DNA of 44,990 nt from an uncultured Collinsella sp. (GTDB taxonomy: Bacteria > Actinomycetota > Coriobacteriia > Coriobacteriales > Coriobacteriaceae): assembly GCA_900758845.1 (NCBI GenBank), contig CAAESW010000011.1, positions 1 through 44,990 of the forward strand. Direction: 5' to 3'. This document shows, piece after piece, positions 33,453 to 41,462 of the stretch. Numbering within the stretch: position 1 is the first letter of the stretch; each line of letters opens with the position of its first letter. A program made the position numbers and the translations under genes. Below the pieces are notes generated by a model. The model did not search any database. It worked only from the letters and a program-made list of their open reading frames with translations, and was not told the origin of the DNA.

Positions 33453-33481
33453 TTGACATTCATTTCTCATGCTCCTAGATT
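33453..33481 (+). promoter_or_regulatory. Promoter of the marR-ABC exporter operon with overlapping inverted repeat
   Basis: TTGACA (33453-33458), a 17-bp spacer and TAGATT (33476-33481) make a good sigma-A promoter. Just downstream, GTTAGG (33483-33488) and CCTAAC (33507-33512) form an inverted repeat over the expected start site, a plausible place for MarR autorepression. Confidence 0.65.
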
Positions 33482-33536
33482 GGTTAGGCACAAAACAATT
33501 CCACTACCTAACTAAAGAAAGGAGCAACACTAATTC

Positions 33537-34043
33537 ATGTGCGATGAACCTCTTAACCTTTGTTCGCACGAGCCCGACGGCGACCCGTCACAACCGGCGG
33601 ATGCACCCGAAGCGGTTAGCTCAGAAGACAAGCTTGCCAAGCGCATCCTCAATGGCCTGGGCTTTTGCGGCCATTACATGCATTTTCATGGCGGAGGCGT
33701 GTCCGGCAAGGCGCCCATCATCTGCCTGCTGGCCAAGCAGCCCGGCGGCGAGATGTCGCAGCAGGAACTCGGCATGCACTTTGACCTCAAGCCGGGGTCG
33801 CTTTCCGAGATCCTGTCCAAGCTCGAGGTCAACGGTCTCATCGAGCGCAGCCGTAACCCCAAGGATCGACGGCAACTCACCATTCGCTTGACCGAAACCG
33901 GCCGGGAAAACGCCCGCATCGACCAGGCGGCCCGCATCCGCTTTAGAGAGCGCGCCTTTAGTGCCCTCACTCACGACGAGCGCGAGCAGCTCGCCGAAAT
34001 GCTCGAGAAAATCCGTGTAACCTGGGAGGAACTGGATGATTAA
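33537..34043 (+). CDS. MarR-family transcriptional regulator
   Basis: 168-aa winged-helix regulator. After a 30-residue acidic leader come the dimerisation helix and the wHTH: MSQQELGMHFDLKPGSLSEILSKLEVNGLIERSRNPKDRR, quoted here in parts as MSQQELGMHFDL, LSEILSKLEVNGLIER and the wing Arg-Asp-Arg-Arg (SRNPKDRRQLTIRLT). GGAG lies 12 nt before the ATG, slightly far. The stop codon overlaps the first exporter gene by 8 bp. Probable repressor of its own operon, relieved by a transported or toxic compound. Confidence 0.93.
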   Translation: MCDEPLNLCSHEPDGDPSQPADAPEAVSSEDKLAKRILNGLGFCGHYMHFHGGGVSGKAPIICLLAKQPGGEMSQQELGMHFDLKPGSLSEILSKLEVNGLIERSRNPKDRRQLTIRLTETGRENARIDQAARIRFRERAFSALTHDEREQLAEMLEKIRVTWEELDD

Positions 34044-35850
34044 AACCCTCATGGGCAGCATCCGCGACTATATGAAAGTCACCGTTGCCACGCCGTTGCT
34101 CGTGCTTGGCGAGGTGCTCTGCGAGATGCTGATTCCATTTATCACCGCCAACCTGATCGACGCCATCAAAGACGGCGCCACCGTAGCCGAGATGCTTCCC
34201 ACCGCAGGCTTTTTGGTGCTCATCGCGCTAACATCCCTTGCTTTTGGCGCCGCTGCCGGCGTCACCTGCAGCCATGCGAGTTGCGGCTTCGCCAAGAACC
34301 TGCGTCACGACCTGTTCTACAAGATCCAGACGTTCAGCTTTGCCAACATCGATGAGTTCTCGAGCTCCTCGCTCGTCACGCGCCTGACCACCGACATCAA
34401 CAACGTGCAGCAGGCCTTTATGATGATCATCCGTATCGCCGTGCGCGCGCCACTGGTCTTGATCTTCGCCTTTACCATGGCATTTATCATGGGCGGCAGC
34501 GTCGCCATGGTCTACCTGGTCATCATTCCGCTGCTGGGCTTTGGACTGTTCTTTATCATCTTTAAGGTGCGCCCCATCTTCTCGCGCGTGTTCCACAAGT
34601 ACGACGCCCTTAACGAGTCCGTCGAGGAAAACGTCACCGGCATGCGCGTGGTCAAGAGCTACGTGCGCGAAGACTTTGAGAAGGAAAAGTTCGCGACCGC
34701 AGCACGAGACGTCCAGATGGACTTCACCCGCGCCGAGAAGCTGCTCGCCTTTAACAACCCCATGATGAACATCTGCGTCAACGGCGCATTTGTCGTCATC
34801 ATCTACCTGGGATCCAAGCTCATCATCACGAGCCAGGGCACGCTGTTCGACGTGGGCCAGCTCTCCTCGATCTTTACCTATGGCTTCCAAATCCTCATGA
34901 GCCTGATGCAGCTGTCGATGATCTTTGTCATGGTGACCATGGCCGACGAATCGGCGCACCGCATTACCGAGGTGCTGGCCGCCGAGCCCACGATCGCCGA
35001 TCCCGCCGAGCCCGTGCTCGAGGTGGCCGACGGTTCCATCGACTTTGACCACGTGAGCTTTAAGTATTCTGCGCATGCGAAGCGCCAGGCGCTCGACGAT
35101 ATCGACCTGCACATTAAGAGCGGCGAGACCATCGGCATCATCGGCGGTACCGGCTCGGCCAAGTCCACGCTTGTAAACCTCATCGCCCGTCTGTACGACG
35201 CCACCGAAGGCACCGTGCGCGTGGGCGGCATGGACGTGCGCGACTACGAGCTGGACGCCCTGCGCCACCAAGTGGCCATGGTGCTACAGAAAAACGTGCT
35301 GTTTAGCGGCACCATTGCCGAGAACCTGCGCTGGGGCGACCCGAACGCCACCGACGAGGAAGTCCGCGAGGCGGCACATCTGGCCTGCGCCGATGAGTTT
35401 GTCGATGGCTTCCCCAAGGGCTATGACACCTGGATCGAACAGGGCGGCTCCAATGTTTCCGGCGGTCAGAAGCAGCGCCTGTGCATTGCGCGTGCCCTGC
35501 TGCGTCGCCCCAAGATCTTGATCCTGGACGACTCCACCAGCGCCGTCGACACCAAGACCGACGCCAAGATCCGCGCAGGGTTGACAAGCTATCTGCCCAA
35601 CACGACCAAGCTCATCATCGCCCAGCGCATCAGCTCCGTGCAGGACGCAGACCGCATCATCGTCATGGAGGGCGGCCGTATCGCGCAAATCGGCAACCAT
35701 GACGAGCTGCTTAAGACAAGCGAGATCTACCGCGAGACCTTCACCTCGCAAAACAAGATGTCTGCCGAGGGCGAAGGGGCCGGCGAGGCCGACACCGAGG
35801 CATCCGCAACGCAAGCTCAGACCCAGGAAGGAGGCGAGGCACATGAGTAA
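34036..35850 (+). CDS. Heterodimeric ABC exporter subunit 1, degenerate ATP site
   Basis: 604-aa half-transporter with a six-helix type IV exporter domain (1-310) followed by an ATP-binding domain. Walker A reads GGTGSAKST (370-378), with Ala375 where the third Gly is usual. After Walker B, ILDDSTSAVD has Asp499-Ser500 in place of the catalytic Glu-Ala. The signature NVSGGQKQR is intact. This pattern marks the subunit supplying the non-hydrolysing site in heterodimeric exporters such as TM287/288 or BmrCD. The C-terminal 35 residues are Ala/Glu-rich. It overlaps marR by 8 bp and the second subunit by 8 bp (ATGAGTAA), so all three genes are translationally coupled. Confidence 0.95.
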   Translation: MIKTLMGSIRDYMKVTVATPLLVLGEVLCEMLIPFITANLIDAIKDGATVAEMLPTAGFLVLIALTSLAFGAAAGVTCSHASCGFAKNLRHDLFYKIQTFSFANIDEFSSSSLVTRLTTDINNVQQAFMMIIRIAVRAPLVLIFAFTMAFIMGGSVAMVYLVIIPLLGFGLFFIIFKVRPIFSRVFHKYDALNESVEENVTGMRVVKSYVREDFEKEKFATAARDVQMDFTRAEKLLAFNNPMMNICVNGAFVVIIYLGSKLIITSQGTLFDVGQLSSIFTYGFQILMSLMQLSMIFVMVTMADESAHRITEVLAAEPTIADPAEPVLEVADGSIDFDHVSFKYSAHAKRQALDDIDLHIKSGETIGIIGGTGSAKSTLVNLIARLYDATEGTVRVGGMDVRDYELDALRHQVAMVLQKNVLFSGTIAENLRWGDPNATDEEVREAAHLACADEFVDGFPKGYDTWIEQGGSNVSGGQKQRLCIARALLRRPKILILDDSTSAVDTKTDAKIRAGLTSYLPNTTKLIIAQRISSVQDADRIIVMEGGRIAQIGNHDELLKTSEIYRETFTSQNKMSAEGEGAGEADTEASATQAQTQEGGEAHE

Positions 35851-37762
35851 GGCAACGACCGCCGAGCGCGCACTCAACCGCAAGGGCGGCACCATGTCGC
35901 GCCTCATCAAGACGCTTTTTGGCTTCTACCCCGTGCTTTTGCCCCTCGTCGTCGTCGGCGTGGTGCTCTGCGCCATCATCAACTCCATCGGCGCGACCTT
36001 CCTTCAGAGCGCCCTGCAGATTATTAGCGAATCGTGGCAGTCGGGCGATTGGGAAGCCGCACAGCCCAAGATCGCACAGCTCGTGACCACCCTCGCCTGC
36101 ATCTACGGCGTCGGCATCCTGTCTTCGCTCTTCTGGAACCGCGCCATGGCCATCGTCACGCAAGGCTCGCTCGAGAAGCTGCGCGAGAAGATGTTCAACC
36201 GCATGCAGGACCTGCCGATTCGCTACTTCGACACGCACCAGCGCGGCGACATCATGAGCCACTACACCAACGACATCGACACGCTGCGCCAGATGATCAG
36301 CCAGTCGCTGCCCAACCTGCTTATGACGACCATCGTCATCGTCACGGTGTTCTTTATCATGCTGTACTACAGCGTGTGGATGTGCCTGGTCATTGTGGCC
36401 GGCGTCGCCTTTATGACCTTTATGACCAAGCTGCTCGGCTCCAACTCCGCGCGCTTCTTTATTGCGCAGCAGACCGAGCTCGGCGTGGTCGAAGGCCATA
36501 TCGAGGAAGTCATGAACGGCCAGAAGGTCGTCAAGGCATTCTGCCACGAGTCTGCCGCCGAGGCCGATTTTGACGAGCGCAACGAAAAGCTCTTCGAGGT
36601 CTCGCAGAAAGCTAACATGTACGCCAACATCCTCATGCCTATCCTTATGAACCTGGGCAACCTGCTCTACGTGCTGGTCGCACTGGCAGGCGGCATTTTC
36701 CTGGCGCTGGGCGTGCCCAACCTGAGCATCTCGGGCATGACGCTGTCCATCGCCGTCGTAGTGCCGTTCCTCAACATGACCAAGCAGTTCTGCGGACAGA
36801 TCGGTCAGATCTCGCAGCAGATCAACGCCGTGGTCATGGGCCTCGCCGGCGCCGACCGCATCTTTGAGCTCATCGACGAGGAGCCCGAGGCCGACGAAGG
36901 CTACGTGACGCTCGTCAACGCGCAGGTGAACCCCGACACCTGGCAGCTCGAGGAGGCCGACCACCACACCGGCATGTGGGCGTGGAAACATCCGCACCGC
37001 GCAACCGGCGAGATCGAGTACGTACCGCTGCGCGGCGACCTGGTCATGGACAACGTCGACTTTGGCTACACGCCCGACCACGAGGTGCTGCACGGCGTGT
37101 CCGTGTTTGCCAAGCCGGGCCAGAAGGTCGCGTTTGTCGGTGCCACCGGTGCCGGCAAGACGACCATCACCAACCTCATCAACCGCTTCTATGACATCGC
37201 CGATGGCAAGATCCGCTACGACGGCATCAACGTCAACAAGATCCGCAAGGCCGATCTGCGCCGCTCGCTGGGCGTGGTGCTGCAGGACGTGAACCTGTTC
37301 ACCGGCACCGTGATGGATAACATCCGCTACGGCAACCTGGACGCCACCGACGAGGAGTGCATCGCGGCAGCCAAGCTCGCGGGCGCCGACGACTTTATCA
37401 CCCGCCTGCCCGACGGCTACGACACGATGCTCACCGGCAACGGCGCGCAGCTGTCGCAGGGCCAGCGCCAGCTGATTTCGATCGCACGCGCCGCCGTCGC
37501 CGATCCGCCGGCGATGATTCTGGACGAGGCCACGAGCTCCATCGACACCCGCACCGAGGCCATCGTGCAAGCGGGCATGGACAAGCTCATGGAGGGTCGC
37601 ACGACGTTTGTCATCGCGCACCGCCTGTCCACCGTGCGCAACTCCGACGCGATCATCTGTCTGGACCACGGCCGCATCATCGAGCGCGGCAACCACGACG
37701 AGCTTATCGCCAAACGCGGGTATTACTACCAGCTCTACACCGGAGCGTTTGAGCTGGAGTAG
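35843..37762 (+). CDS. Heterodimeric ABC exporter subunit 2, canonical ATP site
   Basis: 639-aa half-transporter. Six membrane helices start with PVLLPLVVVGVVLCAIINS. The ATP-binding domain has canonical Walker A GATGAGKTT, Walker B with the catalytic Glu (MILDEATSSID) and H loop IAHRLST, while its signature is LSQGQRQ rather than LSGGQ. A 60-residue linker between the domains (EEADHHTGMWAWKHPHRATG) is longer than in homodimeric MsbA. GGAGG lies 8 nt before the ATG at 35843. Together with subunit 1 it should form one exporter, substrate probably a drug or amphiphile, judging from the MarR partner. Confidence 0.95.
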   Translation: MSKATTAERALNRKGGTMSRLIKTLFGFYPVLLPLVVVGVVLCAIINSIGATFLQSALQIISESWQSGDWEAAQPKIAQLVTTLACIYGVGILSSLFWNRAMAIVTQGSLEKLREKMFNRMQDLPIRYFDTHQRGDIMSHYTNDIDTLRQMISQSLPNLLMTTIVIVTVFFIMLYYSVWMCLVIVAGVAFMTFMTKLLGSNSARFFIAQQTELGVVEGHIEEVMNGQKVVKAFCHESAAEADFDERNEKLFEVSQKANMYANILMPILMNLGNLLYVLVALAGGIFLALGVPNLSISGMTLSIAVVVPFLNMTKQFCGQIGQISQQINAVVMGLAGADRIFELIDEEPEADEGYVTLVNAQVNPDTWQLEEADHHTGMWAWKHPHRATGEIEYVPLRGDLVMDNVDFGYTPDHEVLHGVSVFAKPGQKVAFVGATGAGKTTITNLINRFYDIADGKIRYDGINVNKIRKADLRRSLGVVLQDVNLFTGTVMDNIRYGNLDATDEECIAAAKLAGADDFITRLPDGYDTMLTGNGAQLSQGQRQLISIARAAVADPPAMILDEATSSIDTRTEAIVQAGMDKLMEGRTTFVIAHRLSTVRNSDAIICLDHGRIIERGNHDELIAKRGYYYQLYTGAFELE

Positions 37763-37887
37763 TTCGGCCCGCCGAGACGGCCGATTTGCCGCTCATTCGT
37801 CGGGCATGACCCTAAGGTCAATGCCCTCCTCTTTCGGGGCAAATCGACTCATCTCAGCGACCCAAACACAATGCGCCGCAACGAATA

Positions 37888-37924
37888 AAGCCTCCGCAGC
37901 CACACGGGCTGCGGAGGCTTTTTC
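37888..37924 (+). terminator. Strong terminator after the ABC exporter operon
   Basis: AAGCCTCCGCAGCC (37888-37901) pairs perfectly over 14 bp with GGCTGCGGAGGCTT (37907-37920), followed by TTTT. Confidence 0.92.
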
Positions 37925-37933
37925 ATGCCGGCC

Positions 37934-38105
37934 GGAAACCGTATCCCACTTTTCGGGCCCAAAATGGGATGCCGTTTCCCGCTGGACCCCCTCCGGGAAA
38001 CGGCATCCCATTTCAAGGGGGTAAACCGGGATGTGATTTCCCCTAACGGCACCTTTGGGAAGCCGCATCCCACTCTAGACGCACAAAACGGGATGAGCTT
38101 TCCCA
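37934..38105. repeat. Three-unit array of inverted repeats with 61-62 bp period
   Basis: Six half-sites alternate in orientation: GGAAACCGTATCCCA (37934), TGGGATGCCGTTTCC (37965), GGGAAACGGCATCCCA (37995), GGGATGTGATTTCCC (38028), GGGAAGCCGCATCCCA (38057) and GGGATGAGCTTTCCCA (38090). Like half-sites recur every 61-62 bp. Across the first two units, 37963-37980 and 37995-38012 form a perfect 18-bp stem. With the terminator and a promoter, this fills most of the 532-bp gap between the exporter and cyclase genes. Confidence 0.88.
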
Positions 38106-38200
38106 TGGTGATCCAAGACCAGAAGCATGTCCGATAGCGCGGCCAGGTCAAGAACAACAAGGCAAGCGTCACGCCAATTTGGACGAGCGTCTGCTGCAGT

Positions 38201-38228
38201 TTGAGGCTGCTGGCCCATATGGTAGAGT
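38201..38228 (+). promoter_or_regulatory. Possible promoter of the diguanylate cyclase gene
   Basis: TTGAGG (38201-38206), 16-bp spacer, TAGAGT (38223-38228), about 67 bp upstream of the GTG start. Moderate match only. Confidence 0.4.
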
Positions 38229-38294
38229 TAACCACCCATGAATTTCAGCACACTGCGTGCTACCTGTTCTTTTGTCATTTAGGGGAGTGAACTT

Positions 38295-39386
38295 GTGAAT
38301 ACTTCTGTCGCCAAGAAGGCCGGCCAGGCGGTGCGCCTGCTCATGATGGTGCTCACGGCAGTTCTCATCTTCTTCTTCATCAATGTTATGCTGCTCGTCT
38401 CCGATATCCAGGGCACGGCGCGTGTGGTCAACTACGCCGGTCTGGTGCGCGGTACCACGCAGCGAATCGTTAAGCTCGAGGATGCGGGCCAGCCTCAAGA
38501 TGACCTGCTCAAAGCCGTGGATTCATACATCAACGGTTTGCGTTACGGAAGTGACGACCTCAACCTCGTCCGTCTCGACGACGATGAGTATCAGGCAAAA
38601 ATGACCGAGCTTGCAAATTATTTTGATGAGCTTTGCACCGAGATCATCCGCGTGCGCGAAGTCGGCTATGAGAACACCGACATCATCTCCATGAGCGAGG
38701 ATTTCTTTGGCATTTGCGACGATGCTACGCGACTCGCAGAGGACTACTCTCAGGAGAAGGCGTCGGCGCTCAACTATCTCGAGGGCTTGGTGATCATCGA
38801 CATCGTGGGCTTGGTGGCGACCTTTGCGGTTGAACTTGTTCGCGCGGTGCGAACTGCCGCGCTCAATCGTGAACTGCAGAGTAAAGTCTATCTCGACGAA
38901 GCCACGGGACTGCCCAACAAGAACAAGTGCGAGGAGATCTTGGGGCAGGAGCAGCCTGTCTCCGCTGAGGCGCCCGTTGCGGTGTGCGTCTTCGACCTTA
39001 ACAATCTGCATACGGTCAATAACAACTTCGGTCATGAGAAGGGCGATGAATACATTCGCTCTTTTGCCCAACAACTGGGAAGTGTGGCATCCGAGACGTG
39101 CTTTGTGGGCCGCGACGGCGGCGATGAGTTTATCGCGGTGCTGCGGGATTCCGATCGGGCTGCCGTGGAGTCCTGTCTCGCTCGGGTCCGTGCGAACGTG
39201 AACGAGTATTCCGAGACTCATCCCGACATGCCTATCAGCTATGCGGTGGGCTATGCGCTTTCCAGTGATTTTGATGAACCGCCTACGATGCGCGAGCTCT
39301 TTTCCCAGGCCGACAAGAACATGTACGTCGATAAGAACCGCGTAAAGGCAGCCGAGACAGCCGACCCGCAACGCGAGGACCGCTAA
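38295..39386 (+). CDS. Membrane diguanylate cyclase with PilJ-type sensor domain
   Basis: 363-aa protein expected to make cyclic di-GMP from two GTP. A membrane helix (13-37) is followed by an extracytoplasmic helical sensor whose start, VNYAGLVRGTTQRIVKLE, resembles the PilJ/NIT-type pattern. A second helix spans about 166-185, then a GGDEF domain: LDEATGLPNKNKCEEIL, FDLNNLHTVNNNFGHEKGDEY and the intact active-site loop GRDGGDEF (273-279). There is no RxxD inhibitory site five residues before it, so product inhibition is probably absent. The start is a GTG with GGGGAG 7 nt upstream. No EAL or HD-GYP partner lies in the window. Confidence 0.92.
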   Translation: MNTSVAKKAGQAVRLLMMVLTAVLIFFFINVMLLVSDIQGTARVVNYAGLVRGTTQRIVKLEDAGQPQDDLLKAVDSYINGLRYGSDDLNLVRLDDDEYQAKMTELANYFDELCTEIIRVREVGYENTDIISMSEDFFGICDDATRLAEDYSQEKASALNYLEGLVIIDIVGLVATFAVELVRAVRTAALNRELQSKVYLDEATGLPNKNKCEEILGQEQPVSAEAPVAVCVFDLNNLHTVNNNFGHEKGDEYIRSFAQQLGSVASETCFVGRDGGDEFIAVLRDSDRAAVESCLARVRANVNEYSETHPDMPISYAVGYALSSDFDEPPTMRELFSQADKNMYVDKNRVKAAETADPQREDR

Positions 39387-39402
39387 ACCCGTCCCAAATG
39401 AG

Positions 39403-40281
39403 CTAGTTGAGGAGTTGGGCCATGGCGTTGACGAATTTTTGTACTTGGAGGGTGGGCTCGAGCGGGTAGTGCAGAAAGACCGGCACCTCTCGCCCGCACA
39501 GGAACGGCACGCCCACAAAGGCCGGGTGTACCCCCGACCATGCGCCGCAGGTGAGCACCGCGTCGCCCTTTTCCTCGGCTTCGTTAAAGAGCGCAAAGTC
39601 GAAGCTATCCACATCGATCACGTCCACGCCGCCGTCGGCCAAAAGGTCGATGCGTAGGCTGTCCATGGCGTCGTTGCCGTGGCGCAGTACGCGCAGACGC
39701 ATACCCTCCAAGTCGGCGACCGTAATGCGATTCTTGCGCGTCAACGGGCTCGTGCGCGGCAGGTCGATATAAAACGGCACGTTAACGATGCGGAGCTTTT
39801 GGCAGGCATCACCCCAGCGTGGGGTAGAAAAACTCGACTGCACCACATCGACCTCGCGACCCAAGCTGCGCATGACGGTCTCGCGCTCGTCATAGAGGTC
39901 GCTTACCGGCACGATCTCAAATCGCAGCGACGGTTCCAGCTCGTGTACGCCCGACCACATCGACAGCGTTTGGCGCCCCGGGCACATCATCGACACGCCC
40001 AGGCGCACGGCCCCGCCATCGCCCGCTGCACGTCGGGCACGGCGCAGCGCGTCCTCGGACTGCCGCATGATCGAACGCGCGTCGTCTACCAGTAACGCAC
40101 CCGCCGGCGTCACTTTGACGCCCGAATGCGAGCGCTCGAACAGCGTAATACCGAACTCCGCCTCAAAACCCGACACCTGCTTGACGAGTGCCGGAGTCGA
40201 CACGCGCAATTTTGCCGCCGCACGCGAGAAGCTTCCCAGCTCCGCGGCGGCCGATATGGCCTCAAGTCGTCGATCGTACAC
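39403..40281 (-). CDS. LysR-family transcriptional regulator
   Basis: 292-aa regulator with an N-terminal wHTH (LEAISAAAELGSFSRAAAKL, then ALVKQVSGFEAEFGITLFER) and a LysR substrate-binding domain starting near VRLGVSMMCPGR. I take the GTG at 40281 as the start, with GGGAG 6 nt upstream; this matches the usual xYDRRLEAI opening. An upstream TTG would add 10 residues. The gene is divergent from the SDR-MFS-oxidoreductase operon and almost certainly controls it. It converges on the cyclase gene with only 16 bp between stops. Confidence 0.93.
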   Translation of the reverse strand: MYDRRLEAISAAAELGSFSRAAAKLRVSTPALVKQVSGFEAEFGITLFERSHSGVKVTPAGALLVDDARSIMRQSEDALRRARRAAGDGGAVRLGVSMMCPGRQTLSMWSGVHELEPSLRFEIVPVSDLYDERETVMRSLGREVDVVQSSFSTPRWGDACQKLRIVNVPFYIDLPRTSPLTRKNRITVADLEGMRLRVLRHGNDAMDSLRIDLLADGGVDVIDVDSFDFALFNEAEEKGDAVLTCGAWSGVHPAFVGVPFLCGREVPVFLHYPLEPTLQVQKFVNAMAQLLN

Positions 40282-40514
40282 GTCAATCTCCCGTTTCCAG
40301 ACGCATGGCAATGAACTGCCGAAGGGGGTCGTTTTGGCAGGTCACGCGCTCAATTGAGAAAAAACTGCATCGCACAGTATAAATCTACGGTTAACGCCAT
40401 TCTAACAAATATGCAATTCACCTGCGCAAATGCAAAGCATACGATAACCAGCGAAAACCACGTGGGTCGATTAATGGGAGCGACCCACCGGGAGGCACAA
40501 GAAGGGAAGTTCCT
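40282..40514. promoter_or_regulatory. Divergent control region between the LysR gene and the SDR operon
   Basis: An AT-rich patch (40365-40445) in GC-rich surroundings. It holds two TTGCAT-type half-sites on the minus strand (in TTTGCATTTGCG and AATTGCATATTTG) and a TATACT -10 candidate facing the LysR gene. LysR proteins typically bind such intergenic regions; the exact site is not resolved. Confidence 0.45.
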
Positions 40515-41396
40515 ATGAGCAATTGGCTTAAGCTCGAGGGCGATGTCTGCGCCGTGACTGGCGCGCTCGGCGGTATGGGCGTCGAGATTTGCCGCGAGTT
40601 CGCCCGCAACGGCGCCAACGTCGTCCTGCTCGACCTGGACGAGGAGAAGGTCAAGGCCGCTGCCGCCGACCTCGCTGCCGAATTTGGCATCCACGCCGAG
40701 GGCTACAAGATGAACGCCACCGACGAGGCCGAGGTTCAGGCTGCCGTCGACGCCACCATCGCCAACTTCGGCCGCGTCGACGTCCTCGTCAACACCGCCG
40801 GTATCCTGCGCTTCGCCGCCATGGAGGACCTGCCGCTGAGCGACTGGGAGCAGGTGCTCAACGTCAACCTCACCGGTTACTTCATCACCTCGCAGCGCTT
40901 TGGTCGCGAGATGATCAAGGCCGGCCAGGGTCGCCTGGTGCACATCTCGACCGTCGCCAGCCACTCCCCCGAGACGTTCTCGGGCGTGTACAGCTCCACC
41001 AAGGCCGGCGTCAACATGATGTCCAAGATGCTCGCCGCCGAGTGGGGCCCCTACGGCGTCCGCTCCAACTGCGTCGAGCCTTGCTTCGTTAAGACCCCGA
41101 TGTCGGCCAACTTCTACGCCGACCCCGAGGTCGAAAAGAGCCGCAGCCGCCTGATCGCCACGCGCCGCATCGGCGAGGTCAGCGATATCGCCAACGCCGT
41201 CATGTTCCTGGCGTCCACGCGCTCGGACTTTACCACCGGCGACGCTATCAAGGTCGACGGCGGTTTCTCCAACATGATGGGCGACCTCACCGCCAAGCCC
41301 GGCGGCCGTCGCGCCTATGCCGACAACTACCTTAAGAACAAGGGTGTCGAGCTCTGGTCCGATGAGTCCGGCGTCGCAAAGCCGACTGACCAGTAA
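40515..41396 (+). CDS. Short-chain dehydrogenase/reductase
   Basis: 293-aa classical SDR with a Rossmann fold. The cofactor loop is TGALGGMG. The acidic end of strand 2, VLLDLDEEKV, favours NAD over NADP. NTAG, the catalytic Ser in HISTVAS, and YSSTK (Tyr and Lys) are all present. The C-terminal 30 residues (KPGGRRAYADNYLKNKGVEL) extend past the usual end. It starts behind GGGAAG, 5 nt before the ATG. First gene of the LysR-controlled unit. The likely reaction is oxidation or reduction of a hydroxyl on a sugar, polyol or sugar acid; the substrate is unknown. Confidence 0.93.
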   Translation: MSNWLKLEGDVCAVTGALGGMGVEICREFARNGANVVLLDLDEEKVKAAAADLAAEFGIHAEGYKMNATDEAEVQAAVDATIANFGRVDVLVNTAGILRFAAMEDLPLSDWEQVLNVNLTGYFITSQRFGREMIKAGQGRLVHISTVASHSPETFSGVYSSTKAGVNMMSKMLAAEWGPYGVRSNCVEPCFVKTPMSANFYADPEVEKSRSRLIATRRIGEVSDIANAVMFLASTRSDFTTGDAIKVDGGFSNMMGDLTAKPGGRRAYADNYLKNKGVELWSDESGVAKPTDQ

Positions 41397-41462
41397 ACCA
41401 ACCTGACAGGGAGGCTCCGCAGACACGCCCGCTCCTCCCCCGTATCGATCAGAAAGAGTCAA

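Noticed and set aside
35741..37696. Long minus-strand open frame opposite ABC subunit 2
   Set aside because: A shadow of GC-rich codon bias: low-complexity His/Val/Asp-rich translation without motifs, fully covered by a real gene.
37934..38105. CRISPR array
   Set aside because: The spacing is regular, but half-sites alternate in orientation, are degenerate, and no cas gene is present.
40515..41396. Bile-acid hydroxysteroid dehydrogenase
   Set aside because: SDR enzymes of this kind occur in Collinsella, but the N-terminal region does not resemble the 7beta-HSDH I remember, and the carrier and Gfo neighbours point to a sugar-like or organic-acid substrate.
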